From Purshia tridentata (lineage: Eukaryota > Streptophyta > Magnoliopsida > Rosales > Rosaceae): a stretch of 38,731 nucleotides of DNA. Numbering within the stretch: the stretch's first letter is position 1; the number at the start of each line of letters is the position of its first letter. This document shows, one piece after another, positions 11,780 to 21,056 of this stretch. The notes under the pieces were generated by a model that did not search any database, was not told the DNA's origin, and saw only the letters and a program-made list of their open reading frames with translations. Position numbers and translations under genes: made by a program. Where the stretch lies: positions 1-38,731 of the forward strand of contig QANT01004493.1 in assembly GCA_003254885.1 (NCBI GenBank), written 5' to 3'.

Positions 11780-12490
11780 AATGGTTGAAAATTTAGGTTA
11801 CAAAATTACCACAAGCCATAAATTCGGGGTGTTACATCTCTATCGACCCAAATTGCCGTTGACTTGCATAATCCGTCAGCCGGCAACACCCAAAACCGAG
11901 AAGGTTGAGCAAAAATTGGTCAATGGCAAGCTGGCACCACTGCAAATTGAGCCCCTCAGGCGAGCAACCATTTGGGTTAGGCCTGGGAGGGTTGGGCCCC
12001 CTGTCAGCTGAGCAAAAAACTCGAGTGGCGAAACTACCAACCCAATTCTTCCGAAATGTAAATGGGTGTGGCTCGAGTGAAGCAGCTTTAGGTTGGCAAC
12101 ATAGGCTGGGTGAGCTAGTTTGAGGTCGATAGCAACAAATGACGAAAACAACAACGACCATCTTGATGAAGGGCGGTGGAGAATAGAGGAAGAATAAGAC
12201 AAAAGAGGTTGTTGATAGTTTGGTGAAGAAGACAAAAGAGGAAGAAGAAGATTGAAAATGACCATAGGCGGGTGGGTCGGTTGCCAACAATCGGTGGAAG
12301 CTCTGGATCGAAACCGGCTTATTATTGATTGGGTTAGGTGGGTTGAAGCTTGGTGAGTGGCAACGAGCTGTGGTTTATCAGGTTTTCGACAGTTGGTGGA
12401 GGTGGTTTCGTCGGCTCAGACGATTTGATGCCCACCCCTAATTTGGTTCTCAAACTAACCTACTCGACCTATGCCAACCCCTAGCCTAGT
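11780..12490. other. GC-richer repeat-like island, no gene recognised
   Basis: This 700-bp stretch is distinctly richer in G and C than its surroundings and carries overlapping open frames on both strands, the longest about 150 codons on the minus strand. None has a recognisable domain and their compositions look random. Degenerate phrases such as gatgcccacccctaa recall interspersed plant repeats. I treat it as transposon-derived DNA of unknown class. Confidence 0.4.
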
Positions 12491-13058
12491 TTTGAGTTGG
12501 AATATCCTCCCAAATAAAATAACAATAATAATAATTGTATATTAGTGAAATTCTTGAAAATACCGTATAGCTCGATGTGCAATTAAATGAAAGAGGTAAA
12601 GTTAGAAGTTTCCTTTTATTGCATCAGCAGGGAATCAAATTCTAGATCTAGTCTAATCCTAAGTCTTATCCTACCTACTCTCGTCAACTCTGGTTCCCTT
12701 TTACATTCGATCCACCTCGTTCGCTCTCGTCTTCAAACTTTCTCACTCTCAAGGTAACCTCGATCTCTCATCTCCTTTTTCAATCATATGCATTAGATTC
12801 ATTTTTTGATACCCAGTTCAGTCATAGTCACAGTCAGATCGAGTAATCAAATTCTTAGGTTGATTTTTTTTTTAGATCGTACCCTTTAATTAGTATACAC
12901 TAGAGTATTTAGCAAAGTATTATTTCCGATTTCCAATTTTATTATTATTTAGTTTTGCATGTATATCTGATTTTGCACTTTCCACTAATTTCATCTAGTT
13001 TTTCACTTGAAACTGTTGATTCAATTGAGGGTACTGTGGGTTTGGTTGGTTAGGTTTG

Positions 13059-13917
13059 ATGGATACCAATCATGAAAGGCCTCCTCAAGGTGGAGATTGG
13101 AGGAGCCAACTGCAGCCAAGTTTTCGACAAAGAGTTGTCAACAAGCTGTAAGTAGTAAGCTAGAAATCATGGCTGAAATTTCTTTTTCCTTCCATTTCTT
13201 TAATAAATTTGTAAACCGTACCATTAGATTTATTTGTGTGACTAGAAATTGTGATACTCAAATTATGCCTTCTGTTCCTATATACTGAAGCAAAAACAGC
13301 GCACATGCTGTACTTTTTTGTTTTTTGTTTTCTCTGTTTTTTGTCAAATATATTATATAGTGATGGATTATTATTCTTTGTACCTTTTAGCTTAATTTAA
13401 TCCTTATACATTTCTTTTGGGACAATTTAGTCGAGTGATTTGTTCAATATATCCGTAATTGAATTCAATTTTGTTGTTAATTACAAGTCCACCTCTATAC
13501 CTTCATGATCAATCAATAACTTACTAAATGTATTGCATATAAAGAGTTGGCTTGTTAAAGAGGCATCTTCCATTCTCTGGTCAAGAGGTTTCGATCGAAT
13601 TCGAGAGCAGAAGATACGAGGAAAAGATCTTTGCTATTTCCTCAAGCCAGGTATATATATACTTTCATAGTGTCCTAATATTTAATGGTTACATTAAGCT
13701 GGCTTACTAAGAGTTCTTGATTTTGAAACTCTCTTTGTATTGTGGATGGCATTGTAATTCTAACTTCTTTTCCAATCTCATTCTTCAGTCGGATTATCTA
13801 CAAAAAGTTGGGGATTTTCTGCAAATTGTTGTTCTACAGATGACCATGGAGACCTCAACCACCCCCACCAACTTGAAACGACATCGTGTCCTTGCTTGGA
13901 ATGTAGACGCTGAGTAA
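13059..13917 (+). CDS. KIX-only MED15-like mini-protein, copy 1
   Basis: Coding exons 13059-13147, 13545-13650 and 13789-13917 give 107 aa. A non-coding first exon ends at 12753, with a 300-bp leader intron before 13054. The product is little more than the N-terminal KIX domain of plant Mediator subunit 15: a GDWRSQLQP start near residue 12, RQRVVNKL at 23-30, LKRHLPFSGQE at 34-44, YEEKIF at 54-59 and SSSQSDYL at 62-69. KIX domains are three-helix docking sites for activation domains; full MED15 is more than ten times longer. The acceptor after ataaag at 13544 is the only nearby one that keeps frame. Compared with copy 2, the third helix is more divergent (residues about 70-84) and the ancestral-looking TGA after HRVLA is TGG, adding six residues. 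It could be a decoy KIX protein or an early pseudogene; expression is unknown. Confidence 0.75.
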
Positions 13918-14122
13918 CTTAGTCCTTCCATATAAAATACATTATAAAATAAATAAATCCAGTGTTAGTGAGGAAGGTCAGGATTCCTAATTAACCTGTT
14001 CGCAACATTCCTGAACAAATAATTACTCTTTTTACAAACTCAATATATATTCTTGGTCTTCTTTTTTTAATGTTGATCATCTATAAAATTAATTTACGCT
14101 TTTTTGATTTTAGACAAGGGAT

Positions 14123-14260
14123 TGTTGGTATCTTTTATTAAACATAATTCATTCATATAAATTCAACGAATTATGATATGCTACATAAATTAACATGTTT
14201 ACAAATAATAAGTTCGTTGAATTTATAGGAATGAATTAGATTTAATGAAAGACACCAACA
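14123..14260. repeat. 138-bp near-perfect hairpin (MITE or small-RNA precursor-like)
   Basis: Two 48-bp arms, 14123-14170 and 14213-14260, are inverted copies matching at 43 of 48 positions, without gaps, around a 42-bp loop. The ends read tgttggt and accaaca. In RNA from the plus strand one of the five mismatches would be a G-U pair. I see no target-site duplication. It lies about 200 bp after copy 1 of the KIX mini-gene. A short stowaway-like MITE is most likely; a MITE-derived small-RNA precursor is possible. Confidence 0.7.
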
Positions 14261-14572
14261 GCTTAAAGACAGAAAAGTTAAATCTGAAAATCACTATAGG
14301 TGGCATTGACAGTACAAGTTTGATATTGCAAATAAATTGTCATAATATTCATTCAAAAATCATAATAGTGCAAAATACAATACCAATGTGGAACGGTGCA
14401 TGATGATAGAAGGGCTCAATGGTAATTGGCCATCATAAACGGATTGACTATATGGGGCGGTGCAGTACAAAAGTGCAGAGGTAGGGGTGGCGAATGAATC
14501 AATATGTTATTGGGGGTTAAGGCATAATTTGGGTAAGAATAAGGGATTTGCAGTAGTTTACTAAAAATATTA

Positions 14573-15198
14573 GGGCCTGTTTGGATTCTTAAATTTGGAT
14601 TTGGATTTGGATTTCAAATTTATGCATTTGAAATCCATGTAATTGAAATTCTTAGATTTGAAATTTTATTGTTTGGATGCAAAATTTAAAGACGAAGATT
14701 TTACAAAATATTTCAATTTTTAATTTTTTTTGACAATTTAAAAATTGAAATATATGATTAAAAATAAAAAAAGTTGTCGAAGAGTGGCCGAAAAAGTCGC
14801 CTAAAAGTGGTCGGAAATGTTGTCGATGGATGGTCGGAAAAGTCGCCGGAGGTGGCAAGAAAAGTCGTCGGAAAGTCGCCGGCGATGGCCGGAAATGTCG
14901 TCGGAAAGTCACCGGTGGTGGTCAAAAAAATCGCCAGAAAGTCGCTAGAGGGTGGCCGGCGGTGGTCGCTGGCAATTGTGGCTAGAGGTGAGGGAAAGAG
15001 AGAGAGGATGGGATAATGAGATTTCAAATACCTAGTTGGAGAATGTATTTGAAATTCATGGATTTAGCCCTTTCAAATCCATCTTGGATTTGGGCCAAAT
15101 CCAAATACACTTCTTTAAATTATACCAAATAGGTGGATTTAGATTTGGAGAGCTTAAATCTAAATCCAAATCCAAATCACCCCTATTCAAACGGGCCC
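14573..15198. mobile_element. Non-autonomous PIF/Harbinger (Tourist-like) element, 626 bp
   Basis: The left end is gggcctgtttgga and the right end, read inward, is gggcccgtttgaa. Both are followed by TTTGGA-type subterminal repeats and are flanked by a TTA target duplication (14570-14572 and 15199-15201). That end sequence and a 3-bp TWA duplication are typical of Tourist/PIF-Harbinger elements. There is no transposase. The interior (about 14774-14985) is a GC-rich array of degenerate gtcgccgg and gtcgtcgg units that stays open in more than one frame on both strands. Those frames are repeat artefacts or captured sequence and are not called as genes. Confidence 0.75.
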
Positions 15199-15201
15199 TT
15201 A

Positions 15202-16510
15202 ATATCAAATTAGGTTAAAACTATGAATTGAAACTTTAAAAACTAAAACAATTACTTGATCAAAGAGCGACTATATTGTGGAAGCTAGCCAAGTCCTAAG
15301 GATTTGGATTTGGTGGTGAGTATACCCTTAAGAATAATGCCAAGTCTATAACTCCTTCCACTTACAAAAGTTCTACATACAGAAGAGACGAAGTTACCCT
15401 CAAGCTAGCTAGTTTGTTCATCAATATCGTTGGAACTTGTAACGTTCTCGATCATCATGCAACAGTTATGTTGTACGTGGTGGAATCGTGGACTAAATTA
15501 TATACTTTAACCCTGCACGAGCTAGGCCTAGGGTATTGTCCCACCATGTTTGCTTTTAAAAGCAAACTAGTTAGATATGCTGGAGTTAATGATGGCTTTG
15601 ATTGCCAGTCAATTATGGATTTGGTGGCGGTGGTCTCTGACTCTCTGCTACGTGCTGGGGTGATAAGATATTGGGGCTTTTCTGGGTTCTGCAGCTTCTG
15701 CCCCTTTTCACATCACAGATGTTATAATCCTCCGAGCATTGGCGGTGTGGTTCTCTTGAAGACTTGAACCACCACCTCTGCCTGGGTTTTAGTATTTTGT
15801 TTACTAGGCCTATTTGTTTGGGCTTTGTAGTATTTTTTTGTTTGGTTTTGGAGCCTGTGAGCTCATGTTTTAATACATTGCACTTTCGACCCAAAAAGAG
15901 AAGTTGTTTAATGTTTGGGTGTGTTTGGATTATTGGGTTGAAACTAGTTGAGTTTGGGTCAAGACTACTGTAGCCCATCTGTAGGTCTGTCATTAAATGT
16001 GACATAATAATTGACAAACAATTGACAGATTTGATTGGCTATCCACCTTTCACTCAACCTCTTTTTAATTATTCTAATTTCACATAATAAATTAATAATT
16101 AAAATTATTTATTCATTAACTTTACTAATAAAAATTATTTTTACAAAAATTAACTAAATTAAAAATTATTTAATTATATAATTATGATCAAATAATTATC
16201 TAGTTTAAATTATAAAAATATATTTTAAACTGTAAATAATAATAAAAAATGAGTGAAAAAAGTAAATAGCATTATTGAAAAAGATAAAGCAGAATACAAA
16301 ACTAAATTATAAAGGGTATCCTTTTTCTTTTCTTTTTTGAGAAATATTATACAGGGTATCCTTAAACAATATAAATGTGATTAGTGTAATATTTTGGGTG
16401 GCCACTGTACGATAATAATTAAGCCAATAAAAGACCGGTTCATACTCGATGCTTCAGCTTTTGACCAATACCCGTACGCGTATAAAGAAAAACTGGCTGA
16501 GCAACTCTGG
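15202..16510. other. Intergenic DNA between the KIX mini-genes
   Basis: Two opposing open frames of about 117 and 134 codons overlap near 15414-16017, but neither shows domains, signal peptide or coding-like composition. A perfect 20-base palindrome, gtttgcttttaaaagcaaac, sits at 15548-15567. From about 16040 to 16370 the DNA is almost pure A and T. No gene is supported. Confidence 0.5.
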
Positions 16511-16817
16511 TTCACTTTTTATCTGTTCGCTCATCTTCGAGCTCTTTCAAGCTCTCTCTTTTCTCTCTTCAGGTAACCTCCATTACCCATCTCTTCTTCA
16601 AGGTAATAAACCAAGTTTGTTTCAATTTGATATGCATTAAATTCATTTTTTGATACCCAGTTCAGTCACAGACTCACAGTCACAGTAACTCCAATTCGTA
16701 GGCTGATTTCTTGTTATTATAGATCACTAGATCGTAGCCTTTAATGTGGATTTGGGTATCTGTTTTGCAATTCAAATTGTTGTCTTATCTGACTGTGTGT
16801 TGGGTTGGTTAGATTTG

Positions 16818-18064
16818 ATGGATGCCGAAAATGAGAGGCGTCTTCAAGGTGGAGAACCCTCAATGAGAACATTTGATTGGAGGCGCCAATTGCAGCCAGA
16901 TTCGCGACAAAGAATTGTCAACAAGATGTAAGTATCTTTAAAATAAAAATAAAAAATGTAATTGGGATGTCGTGCAATACTAAAACGTGTCATTTTGAAT
17001 ATTCAACAACTTGAATTAATAAAGTTGAAATCTTTATATTGTCTTCTATTAATTTCATTAATTTTGTCACCCAGAATGCCAAAAAAGGGTTTGTATGGTC
17101 CAGTATGGAGGTGCTCATCTAATAGTAGTAGCTTTTAATATCGGAGACAATTTTTGTGAGTTTGATATAACAAAGGGCAGGGCAAGCTCAATATTGAATG
17201 TAGCTAGAGCATTTAGTGAGCAGTTACTTAGTACTGAGTTCAATTATGCAGACGCTAATTGAAATAAAAAAGTTTGAGAGGTATGATGGATATATAGCAT
17301 ATAAATTAAGACTGGTTTTATCATAAAATAGATAATTATTTGATCAAGGTGCTTATTCCTTTACTAACTTTACTTACATGAAACCCATGAGTACATTCAT
17401 GTGGATTTTTTCAGATTAACAAGCTTGAATGATATAACCCTTTTTTGGTGAATAGGATTTGTTATAGTCAAATTATGCCTTCTGTATTAATATGGATGAT
17501 GGACTAGTGCCTTGAAATTGTTATAATCTACTGATGGATTGTTCTTTGTACTTTTTGGTTTTTTTTTTTCTTTCGGCTTAATATAACCCTCATATATTCT
17601 CTTTTGGTACAATTTAGGCGACTGATTTATTCATTCTGAATTCACTTTTGTTCTTAACAACTCCACTTCCATGTTTCATGGTCAATAACATACTAAATGT
17701 ATTGCATATAAAGAATCAGTACATTAAAGAAGCATCCTGCTTTCTCGGGTCCAGAGGGGTTGCACAAAGTCGAGAGAAGTGCTGCAATGTTTGAAGGAAG
17801 GGTGTATGATGCTGCCTCAAGCCAGGTACGTCCATAACTCTCTGGGTCCTAATATGTCATGGTACATACATATGACCCTTTTGGTTTGTTAATTTTTGAA
17901 CTCTCTTTGTATTGTGGAAGCATTGTACTCAAAGTTTTTGTGTGGATCTCATTTTCCAGTCGGATTATCTACGGACCATTTCTCTAAAGATGCTCACCAT
18001 TGAGGCCGAGTCTCAGATCTCAACCAACCCCTCCAACCTGAAACAGCATCGTGTCCTTGCTTGA
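16818..18064 (+). CDS. KIX-only MED15-like mini-protein, copy 2
   Basis: Coding exons 16818-16927, 17714-17825 and 17960-18064 give 108 aa. A non-coding exon ends at 16572 before a 240-bp leader intron. The protein follows the canonical plant MED15 KIX start closely: FDWRRQLQPDSRQRIVNKI at 19-37, then STLKKHPAFSG, and SDYLRTISLKMLTIE at 75-89. It then stops after HRVLA. Both internal introns have the same phases as copy 1 (after codon base 2, then phase 0), and leader, intron and 3' sequence are also alike, so the two are a tandem duplication about 3.8 kb apart. The second intron is 786 bp against 397 bp in copy 1. This copy looks the better preserved. Full MED15 relays activator signals to RNA polymerase II in the nucleus. 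A KIX-only form would lack the Mediator-anchoring part and might compete for activators (inference). Short MED15 paralogs beside MED15a are known in Arabidopsis. Confidence 0.8.
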
Positions 18065-19675
18065 AATGTGTAATGGGCGCTTTGTAACTTAGTCCTGTAT
18101 AAAATGCATGTTTTTGTAAAATAAAAGATTTCAGAATTATAGAAACTCAACTAATTATTGAAGAATAGCAAGGTTCCTATATTTTGTGTAATATTCTTGA
18201 ATAATTACTCTATATACGAACACATTATTTATATTCTATATCTTCTTTCTTGTACAAGCTTTATCATTAAATGTCCCAGATGCATAGTAGAACTTTTCTC
18301 TATAGTTAGCTTCACCATATATTTGTAATTTATAGGACATTCTTGGCGAGATCTCAAAATTGCAATGGTTCATCACATTGCATAATAAACAAGAAGATGT
18401 AGATGTAGTGTATTAAACATGTGGATTCTTCAGTGTTTCTCTTCTATTCCATATCAGAGTTAAAATCCATCTGCTTGAGTCGATATAAAGAGCCTGAAAC
18501 TCTCCCTGAGTAGGTGCAATTGTGAACAGAGCCAGCACCAACTTACTGTAAAATTATGGTGTGTTAAAGTTAGAGAGGAGAGGTTGTAAGAGCTAGGGTT
18601 TGTTAATGTTGTGTAACTTTGTATTTAAGCAAATATATTGTCATAATGTTCATCCATAAACCAACTTAGTTTAACAAAACCTTGGCAAATAACTATGCAT
18701 GTTGCACTGAACTTCATTGTCCACTGTTGGAAATTGGTAAGGCATTTTTAGAACATTGGTTCCGCTTGACTTATGTTTAGACAAATTTCAAATAAACAGT
18801 TACCTATGTTTCAAAAAGACAACTTTCTTAAATGATGCCTCACAAAACGGCAACCAAACACATTTTATTCATGTTTTGGTTTTTGGAAAATGAAAACTAT
18901 TTCCTAAAACGTTAACAAACGCAGCCTAAAATACACGAAAAACCCCCCAAAAAGTCGGGTTTGAGTCAAAAACCCAAACAACCCCACACAGGGCATAAAA
19001 CCTAATTTTGTTTCCCTGACGCCGGTGCAATGTTCAAACACCCTTTGAGGATGAAAATCCAAAAAATTGTCAATACCGTGTGTTAATGCGTTTCTTTTTT
19101 GACATTAGTGGAACTAGACTACTAGAGTATATATTCTTTGTATAAATAAGTACACCACCACTCATTAGAAAATTGTGTATAAATTTTTTGTTCTCACACC
19201 TTTGTTTAACTTTAAAATCCTTATCATGAGTTTTATTCTCTTCTTCACCAAGTAAAGAATCCAAATAAGAAGTAACTCGAATGCCTTTCAGATTAGGAGC
19301 CTGTTTCCTTAGGTGTTGACCTTTTCATTGGCTTTCTGTTTGCTTTGGAATTGTATGATGTGGAATAGCCTTTCTTCTTTCACTTCTTTATGCATGTTTT
19401 TTGCTGGCATACGAATCTTTTCTACGAAGCAACAGATGCAGAATACAAATGGACCAACCGAAACCTGACTTGTTCACCACCGCCTTAAGATAAAAGCCTC
19501 TTTAGACATTGCATTACTAGCAGCCCACCCTTATCAGAATCTTTCTGAGCATGTTATATATATTATGCATTAGTAGATGGAACACCATTAGAGTACTCCA
19601 CATACAGATTAATAATACCAGAGTCACCAAGACAAGAAGTTAGCTCATAGCTTCTGCTGCTGTTTCTTCTCCAAA
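18065..19675. other. Intergenic DNA between KIX copy 2 and the CYSTM gene
   Basis: The first hundred bases are the 3' region shared with copy 1. Around 18840-18930 the minus strand reads ggctgcgtttgttaacgtttt and onward, resembling one end of a common plant DNA-transposon family. No partner end is visible, so it is only a possible relic. A 64-codon minus-strand open frame at 19070-19264 has no recognisable feature. No gene is supported. Confidence 0.45.
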
Positions 19676-20335
19676 ATGGCCGAGACAGAGACACAAGAGA
19701 ACCAACCTCCACCAGGTCCCCCCATAACACATCCCATCTCTCAATCTCTTTATTTCTATGTTCAAAATCTCTTTTGTCAAAGAATTTATACTACCAGGAC
19801 TCACTTTTTATATTGTTTTGGTTTGAAGGATACCCAACTGCAACTGAGAATCCCCCAACTGGGAAGAAGTTTCGGCCACAGAAAAAAAAGAAAGGAGATA
19901 GGGGCTTTATCGAGGGATGGTGAGTTACACAAATTATGCATCAATCTTCTTTTTTCATTTGCTGAACAGGCTATGCATCAATCTTCTTTTTTCATTTTCT
20001 GAACTGGCTATGCATCAATCTTCACTGTTAAAAATGCATACATGAAGGAGAACCTCCCAAAGAGAAACAGAAGAAGGCCTGCCACCGAACTGCAGAAATT
20101 AGTGGACTTTATTAACCAAATGCCACGGATTCCCTAGCAATTTATTCACACAATGATAAGAGTTAAGAGAGCATTCAAATTGGAACCAATTCTTCCAACA
20201 GTTGTAGAATTCAAAATTGCATATCTTTTTACTTTTTCCTGTCCATTGGTGCTGATAAATTGTTTCCTGTGTAATTTCTATTGGTGCAGCCTCTTCGCCT
20301 TATGCTGCTGCTGGCTTTGTGAGGAATGCTTCTGA
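19676..20335 (+). CDS. Cysteine-rich transmembrane (CYSTM) small protein
   Basis: Exons 19676-19715, 19829-19919 and 20290-20335 splice to 58 aa (intron phases 1 and 2). The N-terminus is polar and Pro/Gln-rich (QPPPGYP at 10-16). A basic stretch follows at 25-36, then the CYSTM signature: GDRGFIEGCLFALCCCW at 36-52, ending CEECF. Cysteines fall at 44, 49, 50, 51, 54 and 57. CYSTM proteins are 50-120 aa tail-anchored or palmitoylated membrane peptides linked to abiotic stress, metal tolerance and pathogen response. The three-exon split with a Pro-rich head, basic middle and Cys-rich tail is usual for the plant family. Because of its size it is invisible as a single open frame; only the spliced product shows the motif. 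It converges on GLDH, whose stop lies 720 bp away. Confidence 0.88.
19935..20023 (+). repeat. 37-bp tandem repeat inside CYSTM intron 2
   Basis: Copies starting tatgcatcaatcttc begin at 19935, 19972 and 20009, an exact 37-bp spacing. The third copy is cut short. The units end in gaacaggc or gaactggc, so the first contains a decoy AG acceptor next to a pyrimidine run. Confidence 0.85.
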
Positions 20336-21056
20336 ATTATCTATGAACACGACTACTGTAATAGCTTACTAGTGTCATTGAGATGTTTTTTTATCTTGGG
20401 GTGGTTGCGTGACTAATGTTATTATTCTGTGGGTAATTACATACTGTAACAACATACTATCATGCTTTCAATTTCTGCTCATTTGTAATAGTAATTCATT
20501 AACTTATGCTCATTTGTTTGTGATTAGATAGCCCAAAAAGAACATTGCGTTTGTGAGTTGTGATAACACACATAAGTAAATTATATAAGTTATCTTTAAT
20601 ATGACGCAACCTTGTTGCATCAGTCTTCAAGATTGTAAGTAAAAGTCTAATTGGAAGTTTTGACACTATTTTTTGGCACTTTCCAACACTTCATACAAAC
20701 AAGCAATTGATAATGAGCAAAGGCAGATTGTCCTGCTAAATAAATTATTGGATTCCCAAAACCTACATTATTCTTCTTCAGGCAAGCCCCAGACCAATAC
20801 GTTCCAATGCCTATCTAGGCCTGAGAATCAAAGCCAGTATCTTTGGTATCAGAGGTTGAACAAAAATGCTTCTCCTATGTACCATAATCTATAAACTTAA
20901 TGATACATCACACTGTTTCTCAAGATTCCGCTTACATTTACAATCAAATTCTTAGGGGTAAAGATGCTTGGGTCCGTTTGACAAAGAAGGGAAGACAGCA
21001 TTTGAATTTAAGTAAAAACAATTATTACTGAATAACTAACCAACGAAAGATGCTTC
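20336..21056. other. Convergent intergenic region, CYSTM and GLDH 3' ends
   Basis: It holds the 3' untranslated regions of the converging CYSTM and GLDH genes. A 73-codon plus-strand open frame at 20673-20894 has no recognisable domain. A tggtatcagagg stretch at 20847 resembles a tRNA-iMet primer site but no LTR borders it. No gene is supported. Confidence 0.5.

Noticed and set aside
11832..12290. 152-codon minus-strand open frame
   Set aside because: It lies in a repeat-like GC-richer island, overlaps other frames of similar length on both strands and has no domain, so it is not called a gene.
14652..15027. Open frames of 80-89 codons on both strands with repeated VVGKSP or FPTTF-like wording
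   Set aside because: They lie inside the PIF/Harbinger-like element and come from its degenerate gtcgccgg array. Being open on both strands is a composition effect.
15548..15567. Perfect 20-base palindrome
   Set aside because: No flanking duplication, stem-loop partner or regulatory context. A single palindrome in AT-rich DNA is weak evidence.
15414..16017. Opposed open frames of 117 and 134 codons
   Set aside because: Overlapping antisense frames without motifs or splice partners; composition is not coding-like.
20843..20860. tggtatcagagg, resembling a tRNA-iMet primer-binding site
   Set aside because: No LTR end precedes it and no second LTR or gag-pol follows. A short match can occur by chance.
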